Under the pieces are notes generated by a model. The model made no database searches. It saw only the letters and a program-made list of their open reading frames with translations, and had not been told where the DNA came from. A stretch of DNA of 64,000 nucleotides from an uncultured Lachnospiraceae bacterium (lineage in GTDB: Bacteria > Bacillota > Clostridia > Lachnospirales > Lachnospiraceae), in assembly GCA_910578845.1 (NCBI GenBank), contig CAJTSL010000002.1, positions 72,464-136,463 on the forward strand, in the 5' to 3' direction. Both the position numbers and the translations under genes were made by a program. Positions 1-8,759 of the stretch are shown here, piece after piece. How positions within the stretch are numbered: position 1 is the stretch's first letter; each line of letters begins with the position of its first letter.

Positions 1-31
1 CTTTCCTGCGTGGTGGTTCTTTTCTGTTCAT
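1..31 (-). CDS. 5' end of an unidentified divergent gene (partial)
   Basis: An ATG on the minus strand at 31 opens a reading frame that runs off the window edge. Only ten codons are visible (MNRKEPPRRK). A GAGGTG ribosome-site-like sequence lies just upstream of it, at about 39-46. The gene would diverge from the sugar-importer operon that starts at 219. Regulators often sit in this position, but the product cannot be identified from ten residues. Confidence 0.35.
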   Translation of the reverse strand, partial: MNRKEPPRRK

Positions 32-68
32 TTTGGCACCTCATAAATGATTCCCATATTTGATACAA

Positions 69-90
69 AATCCAGATAGGTTATCTGATT
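69..90. promoter_or_regulatory. Palindrome, possible operator upstream of importer operon
   Basis: AATCCAGATA (69-78) faces TATCTGATT (82-90) across a 3-base centre, with one bulged base. It sits in the AT-rich gap between the partial minus-strand gene and the first permease, where an operator would be expected. The assignment rests on symmetry and position only. Confidence 0.3.
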
Positions 91-218
91 AGGTCATTGT
101 TGTGAAAGTAAAAAATCAATAAAATAATACTAAAAAGAATATAAAAATTTATAAATATTATACAAGAACATAACAAAAAATAAAAGAGAAAAAACCATGT
201 GAGGGAAAGGGGTACGAA

Positions 219-1163
219 ATGGACAAAAAAACGGGAACAAAAAAGTATAAGGCGCCTTTTATGAAAACCGTCAAAAAGCATTGGATGTTGTTGCTGATGT
301 TGGCGCCGGCAGTGATTTATGTAATTTTATTTAGTTACATACCGATGACAGGTATTGTACTGGCATTTAAGAAGTATCAATATGCGGGAGGCATCTATGG
401 CTCCCCCTGGAATGGGCTTAGTAATTTTAACGCCTTGCTGATCTCGGGGAAGCTTGGACAGGTAACGCGCAATACGCTCCTGTATAATATCGCATTTATC
501 GGGTTGGGCGTTGTCTGTGAAATGGGAAGCGCGATTTTGTTGAATGAACTCATGAATAAATATTTTAAGAAAACCGCTCAGTCTTTTATGTTCCTGCCGT
601 ATTTCATAAGCTGGGTCGTTGCGGGCGCGATCATGTATAACATCTTCAATTATGAAAGAGGGGTATTCAATCATATTTTATCATGGATGGGATTGAACCC
701 GTTCGATTTATATAATACGCCGGGCGCATGGCCGCCCATCCTGATCTTCCTAAAATTATGGAAGGGGACAGGGTACGGATCAGTCGTGTACCTTGCCGCT
801 ATTACAGGATTGGATCAGGAAATGTTTGAAGCAGCTTCCATCGATGGCGCGAATGCCTGGCAGCGCATCCGTTATTTGACGATTCCTTCCTTGAAGCCGA
901 CGATGATGATCTTGGTGTTACTAGCCATTGGCAATATTTTCCGCGGGGACTTCGGATTATTCTATCAGACGGTCAAGAGCAGCGCGCTCTTACAGCCGAT
1001 GACAGATATTATCGACACCTACGTATTCCGTTTGCTGATAGATACGGGAGATATTGGGGTATCTGCGGCAGCAGGCCTTTACCAGTCGGTTTTGTGCCTG
1101 ATCACGATTACGCTTTGTAACAAATTGGTGAAAAAAGTCAACCCGGATTACGCATTATATTAA
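219..1163 (+). CDS. Carbohydrate ABC transporter permease, LplB-type
   Basis: This is one of two membrane subunits of an ABC importer for oligosaccharides (CUT1 class). The 314-residue protein has a short basic N-terminus, a first membrane helix at about 22-42, several further hydrophobic segments and the cytoplasmic EAA loop (EAASIDGANAWQRI..LP-type) that docks the ATPase. It resembles the LplB group. The start follows a purine-rich site (GAGGGAAAGGGG) just upstream. The second permease starts 13 bases after its stop and the binding protein follows, so the three form an operon. No ATPase gene is present, which is usual for this family because a shared MsmX-type ATPase energises several importers. 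The substrate is not shown directly; the GH53 gene downstream suggests galactan or galacto-oligosaccharides. Confidence 0.9.
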   Translation: MDKKTGTKKYKAPFMKTVKKHWMLLLMLAPAVIYVILFSYIPMTGIVLAFKKYQYAGGIYGSPWNGLSNFNALLISGKLGQVTRNTLLYNIAFIGLGVVCEMGSAILLNELMNKYFKKTAQSFMFLPYFISWVVAGAIMYNIFNYERGVFNHILSWMGLNPFDLYNTPGAWPPILIFLKLWKGTGYGSVVYLAAITGLDQEMFEAASIDGANAWQRIRYLTIPSLKPTMMILVLLAIGNIFRGDFGLFYQTVKSSALLQPMTDIIDTYVFRLLIDTGDIGVSAAAGLYQSVLCLITITLCNKLVKKVNPDYALY

Positions 1164-1176
1164 GGAGGTGGGTATC

Positions 1177-2085
1177 GTGTCAAAAGCTATGATAAAACAG
1201 AAACGTCATATGAGCAAGGACGTGCTTTCGGTCAATATCGTAGGATATATTGTCATCGGCCTTTTTGCCCTGCTTTGTCTCATGCCATTTTATTTGATCA
1301 TTGTCGCTTCTTTCACCGATGAAGCTTCTCTGATCAGGAACGGATACCCGTTAGTGCCGACGGATTTTAGCATACAGAGTTATCTCTTATGCTTAAAGAA
1401 CCCGGTGGCAATTTTAAAAGCATACGCTACGACGATAGGGATTACGGTCGTGGGAACTTTCCTTTCGGTATTGCTATCCACGATGACTGGCTATGTGCTT
1501 TCCCGCCAGGATTTTCCTTGGAGGAACCATTTTTCCTTCTTCTTCTTCTTCACGACATTGTTTAACGGCGGGCTAGTGCCCTGGTACATGCTCTGCGTAC
1601 GGTATCTGCATTTTAAGAATTCGTATATTGCGATTATCCTGCCGCTTATGTTTTCCGTATGGAATATGATCATAGCGAAGTCTTTCATGATGGGGATACC
1701 AAGCGCTTTGACAGAATCCGCCAAGATTGACGGGGCAAGCGACATTGTGATCTATGTGAAACTGATACTGCCTCTGAGCAAACCGCTCATTGCCACGCTT
1801 AGCCTCTTTGCGGCGCTAGCTTATTGGAATGATTGGTATAACTGCCAGTTGTTCATTACAGATGAGAACCGTTTCATGCTGCAATATTATCTGCAAAGAG
1901 TATTGGGCAGCGCAGAAGCGATGCGGATTGTGGCGGAGAAATCTGGCATGGCGCTCCCAACGGTGCCGCTAGAGAGCATGAAGATGGCGATGACAGTCAT
2001 TGCGACAGGCCCGATTGTATTGCTCTATCCATTCGTACAACGCTACTTTGTCAAAGGGCTTACGATTGGCGCTGTCAAAGGCTAG
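1177..2085 (+). CDS. Carbohydrate ABC transporter permease, YtcP/AraQ-type
   Basis: This is the second membrane subunit of the importer. It is about 302 residues with an N-terminal helix (about 20-45) and the EAA loop ESAKIDGASD followed by ILPLSKP. The C-terminus is the typical RYFVKGLTIGAVKG ending of the YtcP group. I place the start at GTG 1177, eight bases after AGGAGG (1163-1168). An in-frame GTG at 1168 overlaps that ribosome site and is unlikely. The gene lies 13 bases after the LplB-type permease and about 115 bases before the binding protein. Confidence 0.9.
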   Translation: MSKAMIKQKRHMSKDVLSVNIVGYIVIGLFALLCLMPFYLIIVASFTDEASLIRNGYPLVPTDFSIQSYLLCLKNPVAILKAYATTIGITVVGTFLSVLLSTMTGYVLSRQDFPWRNHFSFFFFFTTLFNGGLVPWYMLCVRYLHFKNSYIAIILPLMFSVWNMIIAKSFMMGIPSALTESAKIDGASDIVIYVKLILPLSKPLIATLSLFAALAYWNDWYNCQLFITDENRFMLQYYLQRVLGSAEAMRIVAEKSGMALPTVPLESMKMAMTVIATGPIVLLYPFVQRYFVKGLTIGAVKG

Positions 2086-2200
2086 GGGGGAGAATCGCAT
2101 GGACATTCCACGGAATGCCGGAATGCCTGTTTCATAATAAACCATATCAATATTTAAATTACTATATTTATACATAATTATACAAAAAAGGAGAAAACAG

Positions 2201-3880
2201 ATGAAAAAGAAAAAAATCTTATCAGTTACTTTGGCAATGTGCCTTACATTGTCTACATTGGCAGGATGCGGTTCCGAGGGAGGGGGGGGCAATAAGGCGT
2301 CCACTGATACGCAAGGAAGCGCCGATGCCGGTTCGCCAAGCAGTAGTGCCGATGCTACGGGCAATGCAGATACGAACGCTACGCCTTCGGTATCCCTGGA
2401 TGCTCTGCCCGCAGCAGTAGGAGAAGGGACGATTACTGCTTCCCCTGACTTCTATGCGGCAGCGGATTTAAGCAAACCGTATACGGTCAATATGTACCTG
2501 ATTGGCGATACGCCAAATGATTGGGAGAAAGTCCTTGGCTTAGTCAACGAATATCTTGAACCATATAATACGGATCTTGCCGTTACATTCATGAGCTGGA
2601 GCGATTACCAGACAATGTATTCCCTCGTTTTAGCGGGCGGCGAGCAGGTAGACTTAATTTTCACGGCGCCTTGGTGCTATATGTATACCGAAGCTTCCAA
2701 AGGTTCTTTCTATGAACTGACAGATGACTTTATTGCGAATTATATGCCTTTAGCAAATAAATATCAGGATAAGGAGAGCTGGAGCGAGACAACGCTTTCC
2801 GGCAAGACGATCGCCGTGCCTTCTAACGTAGCGCAGGCTATGGGCAAAATCGTGGCAGTGCGCCAGGATCTGGCGGATAAACACGGGATTAGCGAATTGA
2901 AGAGCTGGGATGATTATAAGAACTTCATGCTGACGATGGCGGAGAAAGAAACGCCGGAAAGCGGTATCTATGCATTGGCTTCTTCTGTGGATAACAACGA
3001 GCTTTGGGACGTTTACCGTCAGCAATATGACACGTTCCTTGCGCTGGATAGTGACTACTTTGATATGATTTACCAGTGGGACGGCGACCTTCCGACAACC
3101 GATGAGATTACTATGTCCTATGAAACCGAGTATTTCCGTGAATACGCCAAAGAGATGAAGGAAATGGCGGATGCGGGATGCTGGAGCCGTAGCGCCTTGA
3201 CGAATACCGTTACAGATGACGATGCGTTTGGCGCGCTTCAGGGAGCTTCTATTGCATGGAACGGCTCCGTTATTACCTATGTCAGACAGGCTGAGCAGAG
3301 CGAAGGCGTTTCCTGCGCGCTATATGACCTGACAACGGATCACTTTGTAGGCTGTGAAGCATTCTCCAATAACGATATGGCAATCGCGGCAGGATCGAAG
3401 AATCCGGAGCGTGCGGCAATGCTCCTTGACTTGATCAAGTTTGATACGTATCTGAATAGGCTGCTCACTCTTGGCGTAGAAGGCGAACATTACAGTATTG
3501 ATGCCGACGGTTATTATACACAGCTTGAAAAATCTCCTGATTTCTCACCATTTGCAATTTCCGCGTCCTGGGCAATTAAGAACGGCGATTTGAACGAAGC
3601 AGGTGCAGACCCGCGTATGAAAGCCATTTCTGATGAATGGGCCAAGAGAGTGGAGAATAATCCGACGATTACGTTTGTATTCGACACGGCGCCAGTCGAT
3701 TCGTATGTTGCAGCAGTCAAGGTCGTATTGGACGATTACGTCCCGATGCTGGAACTTGGCCTGGTAGAGGATGTGGATGCGACATTAGATGAAATGATCC
3801 AGAAATGTTATGAATCCGGTTTGCAGAATGTGAAAGATGAATTTAATTCCCAATATGAGGCCTGGAAGGCGACACGTTAA
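2201..3880 (+). CDS. Sugar-binding lipoprotein of ABC importer (LplA-like)
   Basis: This is the extracellular substrate-binding subunit for the two upstream permeases. The 559-residue precursor has a lipoprotein signal peptide ending in the lipobox LAGC (Cys near residue 23), then a Gly/Ser/Thr/Ala-rich linker to about residue 65. A family-1 solute-binding fold follows. The C-terminal 60 residues, with a helical VDATLDEMIQKCYESG segment ending in EFNSQYEAWKATR, resemble the DUF3502 domain of LplA-type proteins. A good AAGGAG site precedes the ATG. An intrinsic terminator follows the stop, so the operon probably ends here. The ligand is unknown; a beta-galactan oligosaccharide is inferred from the GH53 neighbour. 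Confidence 0.9.
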   Translation: MKKKKILSVTLAMCLTLSTLAGCGSEGGGGNKASTDTQGSADAGSPSSSADATGNADTNATPSVSLDALPAAVGEGTITASPDFYAAADLSKPYTVNMYLIGDTPNDWEKVLGLVNEYLEPYNTDLAVTFMSWSDYQTMYSLVLAGGEQVDLIFTAPWCYMYTEASKGSFYELTDDFIANYMPLANKYQDKESWSETTLSGKTIAVPSNVAQAMGKIVAVRQDLADKHGISELKSWDDYKNFMLTMAEKETPESGIYALASSVDNNELWDVYRQQYDTFLALDSDYFDMIYQWDGDLPTTDEITMSYETEYFREYAKEMKEMADAGCWSRSALTNTVTDDDAFGALQGASIAWNGSVITYVRQAEQSEGVSCALYDLTTDHFVGCEAFSNNDMAIAAGSKNPERAAMLLDLIKFDTYLNRLLTLGVEGEHYSIDADGYYTQLEKSPDFSPFAISASWAIKNGDLNEAGADPRMKAISDEWAKRVENNPTITFVFDTAPVDSYVAAVKVVLDDYVPMLELGLVEDVDATLDEMIQKCYESGLQNVKDEFNSQYEAWKATR

Positions 3881-3896
3881 TTCTGATACAGGAAAG

Positions 3897-3926
3897 AAAA
3901 AGGCAGAGTTTCTTCTGCCTTTTTTT
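3897..3926 (+). terminator. Intrinsic terminator after the first importer operon
   Basis: AGGCAGA (3901-3907) pairs with TCTGCCT (3914-3920) across a 6-base loop. A run of Ts follows and As precede it. The hairpin begins about 17 bases after the binding-protein stop codon. Confidence 0.85.
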
Positions 3927-3973
3927 ACAATCGCCTATAAAAAAGACAAGAGGAAAAGGAGCGGAAGAAAGCT

Positions 3974-5005
3974 ATGAAGACAAATAAAGCATATGGTGTT
4001 GATCTTGGATGGCTCAGCCAGTTAGAAGCAAGGGGGATCCATTGGGTAGACCAGGAGGAAAAAGAAGTTGATCCTTTTGGGGCAATGAAGGAAATGGGGG
4101 CAGATTCTGTGCGGCTTCGTATTTTCGTGAACCCGCCCAAAGAGTCTTATTGGACGAAGAAGGACGGGACGGTCTGTATGTTAGGGTTTTGTGACGCTGA
4201 AAGCGTATTGGCGGTATCGAAGAGAGTAAAGGAAGCAGGGATGCGCCTGATGCTTGATTTTCATTACAGTGACCATTTTGCAGATCCGCAGTATCAGGAT
4301 ATTCCGCAAGAGTGGGAGAATGAGGATGTGGAAGGCCTGACGAAGAGAGTCTATCAGCATACAAAGGACGTGCTACAATTGTTTGTTGCAAATGATGTGA
4401 TACCGGAATGGGTGCAGGTGGGAAACGAGATTAATCCTGGGCTTTTGTTGCCGGTAGGAAGCTGTAAAGACCATCCGGAGCAGATGATAGCCTTTTTGAA
4501 CGCCGGATATGAAGCGGTCAAGGACGTTTGTCCGGGTTGCCAGGTGATCACGCACATTTCCTGCGTGAATTACCGAGAATACTGCGATCCTTTTTTGGAG
4601 ACTTTCTTCCATTTCGGAGGAAAAACAGATATCCTGGGATTTTCCTATTATCCGTATTGGTATGAGAAGATGATCCCCGATAATGGGGAGAAGAATGCCG
4701 ATTTATTCTATAATCCATTGATCTATTATGCGCAAGTGTATCAGAAACCGGTCATGATTTGCGAAGTGGGCGGGCCGGAGACAGATGAAAAGGGTACATA
4801 CCAGTTATTGCTTAATACGATGGAGGCAGTCAGGCAAGTGCCAGATAATATGGGCCTTGGCGTGTTCTATTGGGAGCCGGAAGTAGGCGCGGAGCTGCTC
4901 CCTGATAAATATCCCCTTGGCGCGGCAATCGCAGTAGATGAGCATACGATACGCTTCACCGGGGCGCTGGCGGCATATAAGGATCACCAAAGCCGGTGTA
5001 GGTAA
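3974..5005 (+). CDS. GH53 arabinogalactan endo-beta-1,4-galactanase
   Basis: It is predicted to cleave internal beta-1,4-galactosyl bonds of type I galactans such as pectin side chains. The 343-residue sequence opens with the family start GVDLGWLSQLEARGI and carries the acid/base motif VQVGNE (Glu152) and the nucleophile motif MICEVGG (Glu264). SVRLRIF and DFHYSDHFADP are further GH53 signatures. There is no signal peptide, so the enzyme is probably cytoplasmic and acts on imported oligosaccharides. That fits its place right after the importer, although a terminator separates them. The start has a GGAAAAGGAGCGG site upstream. Confidence 0.9.
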   Translation: MKTNKAYGVDLGWLSQLEARGIHWVDQEEKEVDPFGAMKEMGADSVRLRIFVNPPKESYWTKKDGTVCMLGFCDAESVLAVSKRVKEAGMRLMLDFHYSDHFADPQYQDIPQEWENEDVEGLTKRVYQHTKDVLQLFVANDVIPEWVQVGNEINPGLLLPVGSCKDHPEQMIAFLNAGYEAVKDVCPGCQVITHISCVNYREYCDPFLETFFHFGGKTDILGFSYYPYWYEKMIPDNGEKNADLFYNPLIYYAQVYQKPVMICEVGGPETDEKGTYQLLLNTMEAVRQVPDNMGLGVFYWEPEVGAELLPDKYPLGAAIAVDEHTIRFTGALAAYKDHQSRCR

Positions 5006-5139
5006 GCGCCAAAATAGAAATACGCTGTACAGGCAGGAGAAAAACGGGTACAATAGATTGGAAAGTGATAGATTTTCAATCTCAGTTCTGTAGAGCCGCT
5101 TCTAGCGTCTTTGCAATATAGGCAGGTTGAGGAAAGGGC

Positions 5140-6465
5140 ATGGTATATGATATGGAAAGAGCGCTATTAGTAGGAGTGAACCTGAATAATGGGGAGGATT
5201 ACAAGCTTTCCCTACAAGAATTAGAAGACCTGGCAGAAGCATGCGATATGGAGGTGATCGGCATAGTGGAGCAGAACCTGCCGGAAGTCCATAAAGCATT
5301 TTATATCGGCACGGGTAAGGTGGAAGAGGTGAAAGAAGAAGCGGAAGAGAGAGAAGCGGATGTGGTCATTTTTGACAATTCACTTTCGCCCATCCAGATA
5401 CGGAATCTACAGGACAAGATTGAGAAGCCAATTCTTGACAGAAGCACATTGATCTTGGATATTTTCGCGAGGCGCGCCCATTCAAGAGAAGCGAAGTTAC
5501 AGGTAGAGGTAGCGCGGCTGCAATATATGATGCCGCGGTTAGTTGGGCTTCATGCAGCGCTTAGCCGGCAGGGCGGCACGAGTGGTTCTATGAGCAGTAG
5601 GGGCGCCGGAGAGAAAAAGCTGGAATTAGACAAACGGGTATTGGAGCGTAGGCTGACGGAGTACCGCAGGGAATTAAAGGAAGTCAGTGAACAGCGAAGA
5701 GTCCAGCGCAAACAGCGCGCCGGCTCAGGCATGCCACGCGTTGCGCTCGTCGGTTATACAAACGTTGGGAAATCAACATTATTAAATGCCATGTTAGATT
5801 TATACGGCATGGATGAAATCAACACGGAAGAGAAGAAAGTTATGGAGAAAGATATGTTGTTCGCAACGTTGGATACGACGGTGCGTAAAATAGCGCCGGA
5901 GAATCATCATGCCTTTTTGCTTTCGGATACGGTTGGCTTCATCCATAAGCTGCCGCATCATTTGGTCGAGGCGTTCCGTTCGACGCTTGAGGAAGCACGA
6001 GAAGCGGATATCATATTGCAAGTAGTAGACTACAGCGATAGTCATTTCAAAGAACAGATTGCCGTGACGGAAGCGACTTTAAAAGAGCTTGGCGCGGAAG
6101 GGATTCCCATGATCTATGTCTATAATAAGGCGGATAAAGTCCCTGTAGATGATATCCCGGGTTTTTCTGTTGCGGGAGATGAGAATGCTATTAGCAAACT
6201 GCCGGTGGTAATGCAGGATAGCATTTATCTATCGGCAAAAGAGAAGATTGGCATGGAAGAGCTGATCTGCCTGATAGAAGAGAAACTATCGGATGGTTAT
6301 CAGGAGTGCACGATGTTAATCCCCTATGCAGATGGCAGAGCGGTTTCTTATCTAAACGAGAATGCCGTTGTCTATGATACGGCGTATGAAGCGGAAGGCG
6401 TTTGCATGAAGCTAAACTGCAAAATAAAAGATTATCAGTATTATGAAAAGTATGTCGTTCAATAA
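5140..6465 (+). CDS. hflX: Ribosome-associated GTPase HflX
   Basis: HflX binds the large ribosomal subunit and can split stalled or stressed ribosomes using GTP. The 441-residue protein has the HflX N-terminal domain with a glycine-rich turn (YIGTGKVEEV, about 55-64), the basic helical linker with the RQGGTSGSMSSRGAGE stretch (about 143-158), and a G domain. That domain has the P-loop GYTNVGKS (205-212), DTVG (263-266) and NKAD (329-332). Length is normal for the family. GAGGAAAGG lies immediately before ATG 5140; an in-frame ATG at 5152 is a less likely start. The gene appears monocistronic. Confidence 0.95.
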   Translation: MVYDMERALLVGVNLNNGEDYKLSLQELEDLAEACDMEVIGIVEQNLPEVHKAFYIGTGKVEEVKEEAEEREADVVIFDNSLSPIQIRNLQDKIEKPILDRSTLILDIFARRAHSREAKLQVEVARLQYMMPRLVGLHAALSRQGGTSGSMSSRGAGEKKLELDKRVLERRLTEYRRELKEVSEQRRVQRKQRAGSGMPRVALVGYTNVGKSTLLNAMLDLYGMDEINTEEKKVMEKDMLFATLDTTVRKIAPENHHAFLLSDTVGFIHKLPHHLVEAFRSTLEEAREADIILQVVDYSDSHFKEQIAVTEATLKELGAEGIPMIYVYNKADKVPVDDIPGFSVAGDENAISKLPVVMQDSIYLSAKEKIGMEELICLIEEKLSDGYQECTMLIPYADGRAVSYLNENAVVYDTAYEAEGVCMKLNCKIKDYQYYEKYVVQ

Positions 6466-6861
6466 AAAGAATTAAAATTGCTTATTTATTATTATAATTA
6501 GATAATATAGTATATTTATAACATTATTTAGTTTTTAAAGAAGGTAAAATAAACGGAGAGGCGATAAATTTAGAAAAATCATACAAAAACATCAATTAAA
6601 ACAGTCGGATAATTGACTAATATTGCTATATATGATACAATGGATTGCAATCAGAAAAGGCAGAAGATTACCAATCGTATATATTATTATAGTATTTTGA
6701 AAATATTTTAAAGTATGTATAATAAGACATTTTATGTGTTACCTAATTCTGTTATGTAGTCGTAGAATGTGTGATGTGAGGACGATTTTCGGTTTTTATT
6801 CTGGAGATTTGCCACAGCTAATTACAGTAAATTCTATGGCAAAGCATAAGGAGGAGAGGTA
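6466..6861 (+). promoter_or_regulatory. Promoter region and long leader of the chemotaxis receptor
   Basis: This 396-base AT-rich gap holds no gene that I can see. TTGACT (6613-6618) and TACAAT (6636-6641) are spaced by 17 bases and make a good SigA-type promoter. A second candidate is TTGAAA (6697-6702) with TATAAT (6718-6723), but the spacing is only 15. Either would give a leader of 130-220 bases before the receptor. I found no match to the c-di-GMP or other riboswitch cores that I know. AGGAGGAG precedes the receptor ATG. Confidence 0.55.
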
Positions 6862-8568
6862 ATGGGTAAACAATTAAACAAATATCGGATTAAGAAGCGA
6901 TTGGAGCGCGGCTTTACAATTGCATCAGGTATTCCTGCACTGGCAGCAGTGGCAACGCTGATCACGATGATCATAGTGTCGAACATCTATGCGTCTGCAT
7001 TGCGTGATTATGGTTTTGCGCAGGGTGATGTAGGCAAGACGATGACTTTTTTTGCAGAGTCGCGTTCGGCGTTGCGAGGCTGTATTTCTTATGATGATTT
7101 AGATGCTATGGAGAGTTTGAAAACAGTCCATGACGAGAATGTGGCGAAGTTCAAGGAGAGCTTTGCTAGTTTGGAAAAAGCAATGGTCACCGAAGAGAAC
7201 CAGGCGATTTATAAAGAGATTTCCGATAAGCTGACAGGATATTGGGCGCTGGATAATGAGATTCTGACGTTAGGCATGACGCTGGATGCAGAGCTTTCCG
7301 CAGAGGCACAGCATATTGCAATGAATGAGCTGATGCCGGTATACGATGATATATATGCGCTGTTGACGGAAATCATGGATGTCAAAGTTGACCGTGGAAA
7401 TGAGACTTCGGCGACGATGACTGTGCTATCTATCATTTTGATCGTCATTATTATCGTTGTCATTCTGTTATCTATGTTTTCTGCGATCCGTCTTGGAAGG
7501 GGCATTGCGGAAAATATTTCAAAGCCGTTGAACCAGTTAGGAGAACGGTTACAAAGCTTTGCAGAAGGTGATTTGTTTAGTCCATTCCCGACTGTAGAGA
7601 CAGAGGATGAGGTTGCCGATATGATAGCGTCAGCGACGGATATGGCGCAGGAATTGGATTTCATCATATCTGATATGCAGCACATATTAGGGGAGATGGC
7701 GGCTGCCGATTATACGGTAAGATCGAAAGATGGGTCGAGATATACAGGCGATTTTAAACATTTGTTTGATGCTTCTAAGAAGCTAAGGGATTCTATGGTT
7801 GAGACGATGCGGTTCATTGAACAGTCTTCTGTCCAGGTTACGGCGGGATCCGGCAATCTGGCTGAGACATCCTTAAGCCTTGCAGAAGGCGCAACGGAGC
7901 AGGCGAGCGCAGTCGAAGAATTACAGGCGACGATCACGACGATTACGGAAGCGTCCGAAAAGGCTGCGGAGAATGCAGAAGAAGCTTATAACCAGTCCCA
8001 GGAATATGCGGATGTTGCGAATAACAGCAGTGCAGATATCAAGGCAATGGTAGATGCTATGGATCGGATCAATGAGGCATCTATGAAGATTGGCAATATT
8101 ATATCAGAGATTGAAAGCATTGCATCGCAGACAAACTTGCTTTCCTTAAATGCTTCTATTGAAGCTGCAAGAGCAGGGGAAGCAGGACGTGGATTCTCCG
8201 TTGTCGCAGATCAGATCAGGCAGCTTGCAGAGCAGAGCAGCCAGTCAGCGGTAGACACCAGGACGTTGATCGAAGGCGCTAGGCAAGAGGTTGAAAATGG
8301 CAGTAAAGTAGCTGACCGTGCGGTATCATCTATTGAAATCGTGGTAGATGGCATCAAGAAGGTCGCAGCTTCGTCTAAGGAATTGAGCGTGATTTCGAAA
8401 AACCAGGCATTGACGATGAAGGAAGCCGAAGAAGGGATCAACCAGATTTCGGATGTCATTCAGACAAATGCAGCAGTGGCGCAGGAATCTTCAGCAACGA
8501 GCGAAGAGCTTTCGGCACAGGCAGCTTCACTGGATGCGTTGATCGCGAAATTTACATTACCGTCATAA
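6862..8568 (+). CDS. Methyl-accepting chemotaxis protein
   Basis: This is a membrane receptor that controls the CheA/CheW signalling complex. The 568-residue protein has a membrane helix at about 18-42, an extracytoplasmic helical sensor region of about 140 residues, a second helix at about 184-208, a HAMP region, and a long cytoplasmic coiled coil. The hairpin tip is highly conserved (IESIASQTNLLSLNASIEAARAGE and RGFSVVADQIRQLAEQS). The sensor region resembles a four-helix-bundle module but its ligand is unknown. No che genes are adjacent. A terminator follows, so it is likely a single-gene unit; it fits with the flagellin gene at 48.4 kb. Confidence 0.93.
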   Translation: MGKQLNKYRIKKRLERGFTIASGIPALAAVATLITMIIVSNIYASALRDYGFAQGDVGKTMTFFAESRSALRGCISYDDLDAMESLKTVHDENVAKFKESFASLEKAMVTEENQAIYKEISDKLTGYWALDNEILTLGMTLDAELSAEAQHIAMNELMPVYDDIYALLTEIMDVKVDRGNETSATMTVLSIILIVIIIVVILLSMFSAIRLGRGIAENISKPLNQLGERLQSFAEGDLFSPFPTVETEDEVADMIASATDMAQELDFIISDMQHILGEMAAADYTVRSKDGSRYTGDFKHLFDASKKLRDSMVETMRFIEQSSVQVTAGSGNLAETSLSLAEGATEQASAVEELQATITTITEASEKAAENAEEAYNQSQEYADVANNSSADIKAMVDAMDRINEASMKIGNIISEIESIASQTNLLSLNASIEAARAGEAGRGFSVVADQIRQLAEQSSQSAVDTRTLIEGARQEVENGSKVADRAVSSIEIVVDGIKKVAASSKELSVISKNQALTMKEAEEGINQISDVIQTNAAVAQESSATSEELSAQAASLDALIAKFTLPS

Positions 8569-8624
8569 AAGTGAGAGTTGATCTTACGATAATAGGAAAA
8601 TGGTTACATAGAAGAGTGTGTCAT

Positions 8625-8660
8625 AAACCTCCGGGGCAAGGAACGTCCCGGAGGTTTTTT
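8625..8660 (+). terminator. Intrinsic terminator after the chemotaxis receptor
   Basis: AAACCTCCGGG (8625-8635) pairs with CCCGGAGGTTT (8647-8657), and the T run continues to 8660. It lies about 60 bases after the receptor stop. Confidence 0.85.
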
Positions 8661-8759
8661 CGCAGAAATCCCATTGCGCATAGTCCCTTTATCCTATATA
8701 ATTAGAAACAAGCATTCTTTCGATGCTTTTAGCGAGAATTTTCGTAGGAGGAATTGTAT

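Noticed and set aside
6642..6861. c-di-GMP riboswitch in the chemotaxis receptor leader
   Set aside because: The leader is long and the gene is a typical target, but I could not find the conserved GEMM core or its tetraloop and receptor.
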